64,000 nt of DNA from Verrucomicrobiota bacterium (GTDB lineage Bacteria > Verrucomicrobiota > Verrucomicrobiia > Limisphaerales > UBA9464): positions 1-64,000 of the forward strand of contig VHCX01000007.1 in the NCBI GenBank assembly GCA_016871615.1, in the 5' to 3' direction. The translations under genes were made by a program, and so were the position numbers. Shown piece by piece: positions 50,696-59,130 of this stretch. The stretch's first letter is position 1; every line of letters begins with the position of its first letter. The notes below the pieces were generated by a model that was not told where the DNA came from, did not search any database, and saw only the letters and a list, made by a program, of their open reading frames with translations.

Positions 50696-51724
50696 TCAGG
50701 TCGACGTGGAGGAAGCGACTCTGCGGAGGAAGGAGAGTTCCTGCAGCACGCGGCCGGTGCCGGTGGCCACGGCGCTGAGCGGATCGTCGGCGATGTGGAC
50801 CGGCAAGCCAGTCTCCTGCGCGACCAGCCGGTCGATGTTGCGCAACAGCGCGCCACCTCCGGCCATCATGATGCCCCGGTCCACCAGGTCGGCGGACAAC
50901 TCCGGCGGGCACCGTTCCAGCGTGATGCGGACGGACTCCAAAATGCTCGAGAGCGGTTCTTGCAGGGCGGCCCTGATTTCTTCGGACCGGATGACGACCG
51001 TCTTGGGCAGGCCCGCGCTCAGGTCGCGGCCCTTCACCTCCATGGTCAGTTCCTGGTCCAGCGGAAACGCCGACCCGACACGGATCTTGATCTCCTCGGC
51101 GGTACGTTCGCCGATCATTAAATTGTGCGCGCGCTTCATGTGCGCGACGATCGTCTCGTCGAACTCGTCGCCGCCCACGCGGACGCTGCGGCTGAAGACG
51201 ATGCCCGCCAGCGAGATGATCGCGATCTCGCAGGTGCCACCGCCGATGTCGACGATCATGTTGCCCGACGGCTCATGCACGGGCAGGCCCACCCCGATGG
51301 CCGAGGCCATGGGTTGCTCGATGAGGTACACCTCGCGGGCGCCAGCGTGGGTGGCCGAATCCTTCACGGCCCGCTTCTCGACCTCGGTGATGCCGGAGGG
51401 AACGGCGACGACCACCCGCGGCATGATGAGCTTGCGGTGGTGCACCTTCTGGATGAAGTGCCTCAGCATCGCCTCGGTGATCTCGAAGTCGGCGATGACG
51501 CCGTCCTTCATCGGCCGGATGGCCACGATGTTGCCGGGGGTGCGCCCCAGCATCCGCTTGGCCTCCTCGCCGACCGCCAGCACGTTGGTGGTGCCTGCCT
51601 GGATCGCGACGACGGAGGGTTCGCGTAGGACGATGCCCTGGTCCCTGACGTAGACGAGGGAGTTGGCGGTTCCCAGGTCGATCCCGATATCGTTCGAGAA
51701 GAGACCTTTGATCTGGGCTAGCAT
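50696..51724 (-). CDS. mreB: Actin-like rod shape protein MreB
   Basis: A 342-residue actin homologue that forms membrane filaments guiding side-wall growth. Motifs: [114 protein letters not shown], and [18 protein letters not shown]. The sequence is very conserved and complete. First gene of the mreB-C-D-mrdA-rodA-rng run, with a 326-bp gap upstream that should contain its promoter. Confidence 0.97.
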   Translation of the reverse strand: MLAQIKGLFSNDIGIDLGTANSLVYVRDQGIVLREPSVVAIQAGTTNVLAVGEEAKRMLGRTPGNIVAIRPMKDGVIADFEITEAMLRHFIQKVHHRKLIMPRVVVAVPSGITEVEKRAVKDSATHAGAREVYLIEQPMASAIGVGLPVHEPSGNMIVDIGGGTCEIAIISLAGIVFSRSVRVGGDEFDETIVAHMKRAHNLMIGERTAEEIKIRVGSAFPLDQELTMEVKGRDLSAGLPKTVVIRSEEIRAALQEPLSSILESVRITLERCPPELSADLVDRGIMMAGGGALLRNIDRLVAQETGLPVHIADDPLSAVATGTGRVLQELSFLRRVASSTST

Positions 51725-52050
51725 GGGAGATTCCGTGGTGCCGACCCCTCAACGTGGGTGGACGCCCTGTGCCGGGTCAAGGGAAATGATCCTGCGGGAA
51801 AGTGATCCAAATGATCCTGCGATGCGCGCGCGAACCGTGTTCGGGCAGGCGCTTCGGGACGGGGCCTGGGCAGGGTAGCGGGCGGCGGTGCTTCGGCCGG
51901 CGGTGCCTCGGCCGGTGGTGCCTGTCTGGGGGCGGGTCGGTGGCAGGCGGGTCGCAGGGGAGCGGTGCCTTCGGAGCCGCATCGTCAGGAAGTGGACCGT
52001 GCCCAATGGCGTCGCCGGGGGTTGAACCGCCGGAAGTTTGGACGGTGTGG
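51725..52050. other. 326-bp region upstream of mreB
   Basis: No gene. The mreB-proximal part holds TGATCC-type direct repeats. The central part (about 51885-51960) is a run of imperfect GGCCGG(C/T)GGTGCCT repeats, very GC-rich. The track's 131-aa minus ORF (51749-52144) spans it but is composed of Arg/Pro/Thr low complexity and overlaps the real small lipoprotein gene, so I reject it. Confidence 0.5.
51784..51821. repeat. Direct repeats AAATGATCCTGCG upstream of mreB
   Basis: AAATGATCCTGCG occurs at 51784-51796 and 51809-51821 (25-bp spacing) with an extra GTGATCC between. They are 60-100 bp upstream of the mreB ATG, a position suitable for a regulator site. No known motif is assigned. Confidence 0.7.
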
Positions 52051-52212
52051 TCAACGGCCCTCGGTCATGGCCGCCGGGAGGCCGGTCTCCCACGACTTGG
52101 GCGTGTTCCAGGGGCGGCCGATCAGCTCGTCCTCGGTCCGGCAACCGGAGAGTGCCCAGACGATCATGCCGACGAGGAGCGGGGCCTTGAGGCGGGGCGA
52201 CCAGGAATTCAT
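52051..52212 (-). CDS. 53-residue lipoprotein with RPWNTPKSWE..GLP motif (not in ORF track)
   Basis: Read by eye on the minus strand: ATG 52212 to TGA at 52051-52053. It has a basic start (MNSWSPRLK), a hydrophobic stretch (APLLVGMIVWA) and the lipobox LSGC, then RTEDELIGRPWNTPKSWETG and a final LPAAMTEGR. The mature part would be only ~31 residues. I recall very similar tiny lipoproteins with RPWN.P..WE.GLP in other Verrucomicrobia, but cannot check. It starts 6 bp after the coiled-coil gene's stop, so it is probably translated from the same mRNA. Function unknown. Confidence 0.75.
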   Translation of the reverse strand: MNSWSPRLKAPLLVGMIVWALSGCRTEDELIGRPWNTPKSWETGLPAAMTEGR

Positions 52213-52218
52213 GGACGA

Positions 52219-52971
52219 TCAGTAAAGCACCTGGTCACCCGCCGCAACCGCCACATCGCCCTGTTTCCACGCCGGCAGCACGTTGGCCACGCTGCGGTTG
52301 GACTCCACCGAGACGATCTTGACCTTGCCGACGAGCTTGTCGCCCCGGCGCACCATCAGGAGGCCGCCCTCAAGGGCGCCCTGCTGGGAACCGACGTTGA
52401 GGATCACGAACTCCCACTTGGGATCCACGGCCACCACCGCGCCCTTGAGGCCGGGCATGGCCACGACGCGGTTCTCGTCCTCGTACTTGGAGAGCTTGTT
52501 CTTCAGCGACGCCACGTTGCGCTGCAGGATGGACTTCTCGTCGGCGAGCACGCCGGTCAGCTCCTTCGCGGCCTTGAGGTCAGCCTTCATGGCCAGGATC
52601 TGGTCGGGCTTCATGCCCGTGCCGCTCCACTGGGCGAGCTGCTCCTGCGCGGAGTTCTTTTCGGCGAGCGTCTTGTTGTAGTCGGCGAAGTACTTGTCGG
52701 CGCGGGCACGCTGGGTCTTGGCCGTCTCGGTGGCCGCCTCGAGTTCCTTCTGGGCGGTCGCCAGTTCGGCCGTCTTCTTCTCGGCGCTCGCGGTGGCCGC
52801 CTTGGCCTTCTTCTCGGCCTCGGCCTTGGCCGCCTCGGAGGCCGTCAGGTTGGACTGGAGCCCGTCACGCTCCTGGATGAGCCCCTCGATCTTCGGCTTG
52901 GTGACGGTGAAGCTCAGCGCAAGGCTGCCGATGGCGGCCAGAATGGCCAGGATGAGGGCGACGCGGTACAT
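52219..52971 (-). CDS. Membrane-anchored coiled-coil protein upstream of mreB
   Basis: A 250-residue protein. N-terminal TM or signal anchor (VALILAILAAIGSLALSFTV), then a ~130-residue coiled coil rich in Ala, Glu and Lys (LTASEAAKAEAEKKAKAATASAEKKTAELATAQKELEAA, LKAAKELTGVLADEKSILQRNVASLKNKL). The C-terminal ~80 residues form a beta domain (GLKGAVVAVDPKWEFVILNVGSQQGALEGGLLMVRRGDKLVGKVKIVSVESNRSVANVLPAW) that resembles the ones ending MreC-like and related verrucomicrobial proteins. Its topology matches MreC (TM, coiled coil, beta), and it lies just upstream of the mre operon, so a scaffold role in the envelope is plausible but not shown. Confidence 0.75.
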   Translation of the reverse strand: MYRVALILAILAAIGSLALSFTVTKPKIEGLIQERDGLQSNLTASEAAKAEAEKKAKAATASAEKKTAELATAQKELEAATETAKTQRARADKYFADYNKTLAEKNSAQEQLAQWSGTGMKPDQILAMKADLKAAKELTGVLADEKSILQRNVASLKNKLSKYEDENRVVAMPGLKGAVVAVDPKWEFVILNVGSQQGALEGGLLMVRRGDKLVGKVKIVSVESNRSVANVLPAWKQGDVAVAAGDQVLY

Positions 52972-53293
52972 GTGAGAAAGTTGTTCGCGCGGACACTAGG
53001 TCGGTGCCCGGAAACCTGTCAACGGCCGCCGGTTCCGGCCCCTCGGAATTTTTGGCGGCCATTCCCCTGCGGCCTTCGGCAGGATGCCTGCTGAAAGGAG
53101 GCCATAGGACCCCTTGGCCGTGCGCCAGAGCCCACGGTTGCCCGTTGGTGCCCCTCAACCCGGCAAAAAACCCCTTCCCCGCAAGAAAATCGCAAGGAAA
53201 ACGCTTGCATTGCCGGCGTTTGATGATTTTTGTCGGGGTCTGTCCTCCTTTCGTCAACCCTTGTCGAAGGGGGGGGTTTCAAACCACCAACCT
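52972..53293. other. 322-bp divergent region before the TonB receptor gene
   Basis: No gene. It should carry promoters for the coiled-coil gene (minus) and the TonB-dependent receptor (plus). The last 140 bp are A/T-enriched (GCAAGAAAATCGCAAGGAAAACGCTTGC, quoted only in part elsewhere) and end in a G8 run at 53269-53276, 17 bp before the receptor ATG. TTGCAT at 53205-53210 may be a -35 box, but no good -10 follows. Confidence 0.45.
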
Positions 53294-56200
53294 ATGTCGA
53301 ACCAAATCTATCGCCACTTCCGGGGTACAATGCTCCGGAGCGCCATCACCGTCGGGCTCGGGTCCCAGTTGATCCAGGTACCTGCACTTTGGGCCCAGGA
53401 CGCGTCTTCGGAGACGAAATCCCTCGAGTCAACGGTCATCACCGGATCGCTGCTCACCGGCGCCGAGGCGGAGGGGTCGTTGTCCGTCACCGCCATCGAC
53501 ATGGCCTCGCCGGTCAATGGCGGTTTCGTCAACCTGAGCGACGTGTTCCGCCTGAAGCTGCCCCAGATGGGCGGCACTGGAAACTCCAACGAAGGCTTCG
53601 GCAACGGCGGGTCCGGCCAGTCCTTCGTGGGCCTGCGCGGTCTGCCGGGCAACGCCACCCTGCTGCTGGTCGACGGACGTCGGACCTCGACCTCCGACCT
53701 CAACATGATTCCGCAGGCCGCCATCGAAAGCATCGAGGTGCTCAATGACGGCGCGGGCGCGATCTACGGCACCGATGCGGTCGCGGGCGTGGTGAACATC
53801 AAGCTCAAGAAGAACTTCCAGGGCACCGAGTTCCGCGCGTTCTACGGCAACACGATGGACAAGGACATCTCGCAGCGCCGGTTCCAGGTCAACTTCGGGA
53901 CGTCCAACGAGAAGACCCGTGCGTTTTTCTCCGCCGAGTACAATTCGGCCAACGATCTCTTGAGCATCGACCGCGAACGCAGTTTCCCGGCCGGCAGCAA
54001 CGTGTCGGGCACCTCAAACCCCGGCCTCTTCTTCAACCGCCGCAGCTTCGGCACCCATTCGGTGACGGACGCCTCGGGCAACAGCATCAACGTGGCCAAC
54101 GGCATCGCTCTGCGCTGGACCCCCGCGTTCAAGAACACCCGCGGCCTGACCAACGCGTCGCAGGTTCCGAAATTCACCGGCCCGGTGCCAGCGTCGGTCA
54201 CCGTCGGTGGGCTCCAGTTCCCGATCGTCGTCGCGGGCAACTCCTTCGATCCCAGTGCCTTCGTCGACACCTCCAAGGCCACGGCCGCCTCCCAGGTGAC
54301 CGCTGCCCGCACGGCGGCCGAGGCGGCGCTCCGCGCGATCTTGCCGGCCGACGCCCAGCTGCGCTACGGCGGCAACGAGAGCCTCGTCCCGGGCACCAGT
54401 GCCGGCTTCCCGTACGGCTACTACACGACGGCCTACCGCCCGCATGACCGTTACGGTTTCAACACCTCAGTGGCCCACCAGCTCTTCGGCGAGCACCTCG
54501 AGGCGTTCGCCGACGCCTACTACATGAGCAACAAGTCGTCCTACACGCTGGCCCCGGGCCCGCTCGGCGGCTACACCATGTCCTCGGGCAACTACTGGTG
54601 GCAGCAGGTGTTCCCGGGTACTCCGGCGACCGACAAGTTCAACATCACCTACCGGCCGGTCGAGAATGGTCCGCGGGTGTACAACGACCTGTACCAGAGC
54701 ATCCACACGGTGGCCGGCCTGCGCGGCCGCATCGGGGAGACCACCTGGAACTGGGAGACGGCCTTCCTGTATGACCGGACGCAGAACGACACGGTGATCA
54801 CCGGCGGTGTCCTGACCAGCAAGTACCAGACGGCCTTGGATTCTGTGGCGGCCGCCACGGCGTTCAATCCCTTCGGCTACACGCCGATCAATGGGACCTC
54901 GGCCGTCAACGGGTCTGGCGTGCTGAATTCCTTCAAGGGTTCGGCCACCCAGGAAAATGCCTACATCACCCAGCAGTTCGATGGACTGGTTCGTGGCGAA
55001 GTGTTCGACCTGCCCGGTGGCGCGATCCAGGCGTCGCTTGGCGCCCAGACCCGGCGTGACTCGCTCGACATCGCGCCCGACTTTGCCCTCCAGAACGGGT
55101 CGGTGGCGCCGTTCAACACCGCCGTCAAGTGGGCCGCCGGTCGGCAGACCGACGCCGTGTACGGCGAGGTGCAGGTGCCGATCTTCGGCAACGACCTAAA
55201 GTTCACCGGCATGGATTCGTTCACGGTCGGCACAGCCGTGCGCTACGAGGAGTTTTCCGACGTGGGTGACACCGGAGCGAAGCCCCGCGTGAATTTCCGC
55301 TGGCAGCCCATCGAGAAGCAGGTGGTCATCCGCGGGTCGTGGGGTCAGGGCTTCATCGCCCCGTCCCTCGCCTCGATCTACCGCCCGGCCGGCGGTCAGG
55401 ACTTCCCCGAGGTCTACAACCCGATCACCCAGATCCGCACGCAGCCGCAAAACGGTGTGCTGGCGGTCAACAACCCGAACCTGCGCCCCGAGGAGGCCGA
55501 CACGTACCTGATCGGTGCCAAGTTCTCCCCGAACTTCCTCAAGGGATTCACCGTGGGTCTGGACTATTACAAGATCACCCAGACGGGCATCCCGTTCGCC
55601 AGCGAGCAGTACATCGTCAACCAGTGGGCGCTCAATGGCGGGGCGGGCAACGCCAAGAATCCCTACAGCGCCACGGCGACCCCGAGCGCGGCCAACCCGC
55701 TGGGCGCTCAGGTCGCGATCGACCCGACCACGGGTGACATCGACCAGATCCGCAACGTGGGCCCGATCAACACGGGTGTGCGTTCGACCGACGGTCTGGA
55801 CCTGTCCATGACCCAGGAGATCGAGACCTCGTTCGGCAAGTTCTTCCTCGCGGGCAACGCCACCAAGGTGCTGTCCATGAGCATGGAGAACTTCCCCGGG
55901 TCGCCCGCGATCGACTACCTCGGAGGTTTCTGGGCCTCGGGCGCTGCCATGGGCGACCTTGGATTCCCCGAATACCGTGCCACGGCATCGGTCGCCTGGG
56001 AGTTCGAGCGCTACTACGCCGCCATCGCCTGGAACTACACTTCGGGCTATCGTGAAGACCAGAGCGGTCAGAACTACGAGACCATCCAAGGCAATCCTCC
56101 GGACATCCGTGCCGGCCGCGACTACAACACCATCGACCTGCGCACCCGCTACACCATCCCGAAGGTGGAGGCCGACCTGAGCTTCGGCATCAACAACCTC

Positions 56201-56311
56201 TTCGACGAGCGCCCGCCGGCCATCTTCTCGGCCTTCGAGAGCAATGTCGACCGCCAGTTCGCCGACCTCCGCGGCCGCTTCTACTACCTCGAGCTGAGCA
56301 AGAAGTTCTGA
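53294..56311 (+). CDS. TonB-dependent outer-membrane receptor
   Basis: A 1005-residue outer-membrane transporter. From ATG 53294 a rather long signal (basic NQIYRHFRGTMLR, then SAITVGLGSQLIQVPALWAQ) leads to a short region with STVITGSLL, which may serve as the TonB box. The plug domain follows (LSDVFRLKLPQMGGTG, GNATLLLVDGRRTSTSDLNMIPQAAIESIEVLNDGAGAIYGTDAVAGVVNIKLKK), then a 22-strand-type barrel with typical alternating patterns and a C-terminal FYYLELSKKF ending in Phe. The SusC N-terminal extension and a SusD partner are missing, so it is a classic TBDR; the ligand is unknown. A strong terminator follows directly. The G8 tract upstream might influence expression. Confidence 0.93.
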   Translation: MSNQIYRHFRGTMLRSAITVGLGSQLIQVPALWAQDASSETKSLESTVITGSLLTGAEAEGSLSVTAIDMASPVNGGFVNLSDVFRLKLPQMGGTGNSNEGFGNGGSGQSFVGLRGLPGNATLLLVDGRRTSTSDLNMIPQAAIESIEVLNDGAGAIYGTDAVAGVVNIKLKKNFQGTEFRAFYGNTMDKDISQRRFQVNFGTSNEKTRAFFSAEYNSANDLLSIDRERSFPAGSNVSGTSNPGLFFNRRSFGTHSVTDASGNSINVANGIALRWTPAFKNTRGLTNASQVPKFTGPVPASVTVGGLQFPIVVAGNSFDPSAFVDTSKATAASQVTAARTAAEAALRAILPADAQLRYGGNESLVPGTSAGFPYGYYTTAYRPHDRYGFNTSVAHQLFGEHLEAFADAYYMSNKSSYTLAPGPLGGYTMSSGNYWWQQVFPGTPATDKFNITYRPVENGPRVYNDLYQSIHTVAGLRGRIGETTWNWETAFLYDRTQNDTVITGGVLTSKYQTALDSVAAATAFNPFGYTPINGTSAVNGSGVLNSFKGSATQENAYITQQFDGLVRGEVFDLPGGAIQASLGAQTRRDSLDIAPDFALQNGSVAPFNTAVKWAAGRQTDAVYGEVQVPIFGNDLKFTGMDSFTVGTAVRYEEFSDVGDTGAKPRVNFRWQPIEKQVVIRGSWGQGFIAPSLASIYRPAGGQDFPEVYNPITQIRTQPQNGVLAVNNPNLRPEEADTYLIGAKFSPNFLKGFTVGLDYYKITQTGIPFASEQYIVNQWALNGGAGNAKNPYSATATPSAANPLGAQVAIDPTTGDIDQIRNVGPINTGVRSTDGLDLSMTQEIETSFGKFFLAGNATKVLSMSMENFPGSPAIDYLGGFWASGAAMGDLGFPEYRATASVAWEFERYYAAIAWNYTSGYREDQSGQNYETIQGNPPDIRAGRDYNTIDLRTRYTIPKVEADLSFGINNLFDERPPAIFSAFESNVDRQFADLRGRFYYLELSKKF

Positions 56312-56347
56312 GGTGTTCCGGGCCGCTCGTCCGGTCCGCATTTCGAC

Positions 56348-56379
56348 AAGGCCGGCCTCGTGAAGGGGCCGGCCTTTTT
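56348..56379 (+). terminator. Rho-independent terminator after TonB receptor gene
   Basis: A perfect 10-bp stem, AAGGCCGGCC (56348-56357) with GGCCGGCCTT (56367-56376), has a nine-base loop and ends in TTTTT. It sits 36 bp past the receptor stop. Confidence 0.88.
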
Positions 56380-56412
56380 GCGGGTGCGTCCGGCCGGAGG
56401 CATCGCCGGGAA

Positions 56413-56481
56413 GGGGACAGGCTCCAATGAGGGGAGAGGCTTCTTTGGGTTTGTCTTGGGTCGGCGCCGAGGGACAGGCTC
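56413..56481 (-). repeat. Two inverted copies of the dispersed GAGCCTGTCCCC repeat
   Basis: GGGGACAGGCTC (56413-56424) and GGGACAGGCTC (56471-56481) are complements of the repeat, lying between the TonB receptor terminator and deoC. Confidence 0.9.
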
Positions 56482-56559
56482 GCCGGGTGGCCGGCGGTGC
56501 GGCTCCACCCCGCGTTTCCGAGGCTTGAACGCAGGCCGGTGGACCCGGAGATTGTCGCC

Positions 56560-57240
56560 ATGCACTGGAGTCCCCGCGACCTGGCCCGCCACATCGACCA
56601 CACGCTCCTCAAGCCCGAGGCCCGCGCCGCCGACATCGCCCGGCTTTGCGCCGAGGCGCTGGAGCACCGGTTCTGGAGCGTCTGCGTCCACGGCAGCCGG
56701 GTGGCCCAGGCGGCGGCGCTGCTCGAGGGCTCCGAGGTCCAGGTGGCGGCGGTGGTGGGATTCCCCCTGGGTGCCATGGATGGCGACGCCAAGCGCTACG
56801 AGACCGAGGTGGCCATCGACCTCGGGGCCCAGGAGATCGACATGGTCCTGAACATCGGCCGGCTCAAGGACGGCGACGACCGGGCCGTGTTCCGCGAGAT
56901 CCGCGATGTCGTGGAGGCGGCCCAGGGCATCTGGGTGAAGGTGATCCTCGAGACCTGCCTGCTCACCGACGACGAGAAGCTCCGCGCCTGTTCGCTCGCC
57001 GTCGAGGCCGGGGCGAGGTTCGTGAAGACCTCCACGGGCTTCGGCTCCGGAGGGGCCACCGTGGAGGACCTCCGACTCATGCGTCAGGCCGTCGGCCCGT
57101 CGCTGGGCGTCAAGGCCAGCGGGGGCATCCGCGACACCGCCACCGCGCTGGCCATGCTGGAGGCCGGGGCCAACCGCCTGGGCACCAGCGCCGGCGTGGC
57201 CATCGTGACGGGCCATGCGGCCGCCGCGGCGGCCTACTGA
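56560..57240 (+). CDS. deoC: Deoxyribose-phosphate aldolase
   Basis: A 226-residue class I aldolase interconverting 2-deoxyribose 5-phosphate with acetaldehyde and glyceraldehyde 3-phosphate, in nucleoside catabolism. Motifs: [94 protein letters not shown] (with the Schiff-base lysine in VKTSTGF) and [25 protein letters not shown] 56560 gives the family's usual length; the track's 56497 adds a low-complexity leader. No other nucleoside genes are nearby. Confidence 0.95.
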   Translation: MHWSPRDLARHIDHTLLKPEARAADIARLCAEALEHRFWSVCVHGSRVAQAAALLEGSEVQVAAVVGFPLGAMDGDAKRYETEVAIDLGAQEIDMVLNIGRLKDGDDRAVFREIRDVVEAAQGIWVKVILETCLLTDDEKLRACSLAVEAGARFVKTSTGFGSGGATVEDLRLMRQAVGPSLGVKASGGIRDTATALAMLEAGANRLGTSAGVAIVTGHAAAAAAY

Positions 57241-57349
57241 GCCAAGACCGGTCCCGGAGCCGAACCGTCGGCGTCGGGAACTCCGGTGGGTCGGCGCGGG
57301 GCGGCTGGGAGGACGCTGGTGCCGGCGGTCGGGTTGGCGGTCGGGCGCC

Positions 57350-58771
57350 TCAGACCTTCCGGGTCAACCGGACGCCCAGCTGCAGCAGCGCCTGGGCGTC
57401 GGCGTCGGAGCGGGCCTCGGCGTAGATGCGCAGGATGGGTTCGGTGCCCGAACCCCGCAGCATGAGCCACGAGCCGTCCTCGGCGATGAACTTCACGCCG
57501 TCGTAGGCCTTCACCGTGGCGAGCTTGGACTTCAGCAGGCGGGCCGGCGGACGCTCCGCGCAGAAGGCCATCAGCGCCGCCCGCTTCTCCAGCGGGAAGG
57601 TGGTGTCGATGCGGGCGTAGCGGTGCGTGCCGAAGTCCTTCTCCAGCTCCCGCAACAGCACCTTCAGGGGCTTGCGTTCCATGGCCAGCATCTCCAGGAG
57701 CACCAGACCGGCGGCGATGCCGTCGCGCTCCGGGATGTGGCCCGGGAAGCCGATGCCCCCGCTTTCCTCGAAGCCCAGCAGCACGCCGCCCTTGAGGATC
57801 TCGCTGGCGATGTACTTGAAGCCCACGCCCGTCTCGACCAACTCCAGGCCGTACCGGGCGCACATGCGGTCCACCATCGAGGTCGTGGTCAGCGCCTTCA
57901 CCACCCGTCCGGTCATCCGGCGGTTCTTCACGTAATGGCGCAGCAGCAGGCAGATGATCTGATGGGTGGTGAGCGGTGATCCGTCGCCCATCAGGCCGCC
58001 CACCCGGTCGGCGTCGCCGTCGGTGACCAGGCAGAGGTCGTGCGGGTGCTTCTTGAGGAAGGGGATCGAGCGGATGTAGTTCCGGGCGATGGGCTCCGGG
58101 TTGATGCCGGCGAAGCCAGGGTTGTGCTCGGCGTTGATCGTGGTCACCCGGCAGCTGGTCCCGGCGAGCAGTTCGTCGAAGCAGCCGGCCCCCACGCCAT
58201 GCAGCGCCTCGTGGGCGAACTTCAGGCCCGAGGCGGCGATGAGGGGGAAGTCGACCAGCGTCTTGAGCGCCGCGTAGTGCGCGCCCCGGATGTCCTGCAC
58301 GGTCACCTGGCGGGCCTTGAGCGCCGCGGCCATCGGGGTCGCCCGGACCGGATGGCGGTCGAGCAGGGCCTCGACGGCCTTGCACATCGACGGCTCGGCC
58401 GAGCCGCCATACCACGCCTTGAGCTTGAAGCCGTTGAACGCGGCCGGGTTGTGGCTGGCCGTGAGCATGACGCCGCCGACGGCCTTCTGGCGCTTCACCT
58501 CGAAGGACACGCTCGGCGTGGGCGTGGGCCGGTCGGTCAGCGTCACCCGGAAGCCGTTCCCGGCCAGCACCTCGGCCACGCGCGCGGCGAACTGGTCGGA
58601 CAGGAAGCGCCGGTCGTAGCCCACCACGGCGCGGTCGGCCCGCACGCCCTCCGGCGGTGCGGCGCGCCAGTGGTCGGCGGTCGCCTGGGCGACGCGGTCG
58701 AGGTTGGCGAAGGTGAAGTCCTCGGCGATGACCGCCCGCCAACCGTCGGTCCCGAATTGAATGGCTCCCAT
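57350..58771 (-). CDS. Phosphoglucomutase/phosphomannomutase family protein
   Basis: A 473-residue alpha-D-phosphohexomutase. Four signature loops are all intact: the active serine GGVMLTASHNPAAFNGFKLK, the metal loop LVTDGDADRVGGLMG, the sugar loop GGVLLGFEESGGIGFPGHIPERDG, and the phosphate loop LMLRGSGTEPILRIYAEA. The start FGTDGWRAVIAEDFTF is typical. It interconverts hexose 1- and 6-phosphates; the exact sugar (glucose or mannose) cannot be set by eye, but the GFEESGG loop suggests glucose/mannose forms rather than GlmM. It is transcribed away from the dikinase-like gene and towards deoC. Confidence 0.92.
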   Translation of the reverse strand: MGAIQFGTDGWRAVIAEDFTFANLDRVAQATADHWRAAPPEGVRADRAVVGYDRRFLSDQFAARVAEVLAGNGFRVTLTDRPTPTPSVSFEVKRQKAVGGVMLTASHNPAAFNGFKLKAWYGGSAEPSMCKAVEALLDRHPVRATPMAAALKARQVTVQDIRGAHYAALKTLVDFPLIAASGLKFAHEALHGVGAGCFDELLAGTSCRVTTINAEHNPGFAGINPEPIARNYIRSIPFLKKHPHDLCLVTDGDADRVGGLMGDGSPLTTHQIICLLLRHYVKNRRMTGRVVKALTTTSMVDRMCARYGLELVETGVGFKYIASEILKGGVLLGFEESGGIGFPGHIPERDGIAAGLVLLEMLAMERKPLKVLLRELEKDFGTHRYARIDTTFPLEKRAALMAFCAERPPARLLKSKLATVKAYDGVKFIAEDGSWLMLRGSGTEPILRIYAEARSDADAQALLQLGVRLTRKV

Positions 58772-59130
58772 AGCGTGTGCCCGGAAGATGGCCCGGAACG
58801 GCGACCCGAATCCAGCGTGCTCCTCCTCGGCGTCGTCGCGGATGCATCAAGCGATCCTGGTGGGGTGAGGCGGGAAGCGGTCGGGAAGATCCAGACACGC
58901 TGGGGGATGGGCGCTTTCCCCGAGAGCGCGGACCGGAAGGGTCCATGGATCCGAACCCTGTCCGACCGGACTCATCCCGCCGCCCTGCCTGCGCGCCGCC
59001 CCGGCACCGGGGCACGGGTCGGGACGGGGAGGAGCCGGTGCGGAGTCCGTTGGATTTCCTGCATCCAAAACCCGGGGCGTGGCGGATTCCCATCCGGCTG
59101 GATCCCGGGTCCAGCCCACTCCACCCTCCC
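58772..59130. other. 359-bp divergent intergenic region
   Basis: It lies between the mutase (minus) and the dikinase-like gene (plus). Two ORFs read through it, but none resembles a protein family. No clear promoter boxes, repeats or hairpins are visible; it is as GC-rich as the coding DNA. Confidence 0.45.

Noticed and set aside
51749-52144. 131-aa minus ORF upstream of mreB
   Set aside because: Low-complexity Arg/Pro/Thr composition and overlap with the better supported 53-aa lipoprotein gene.
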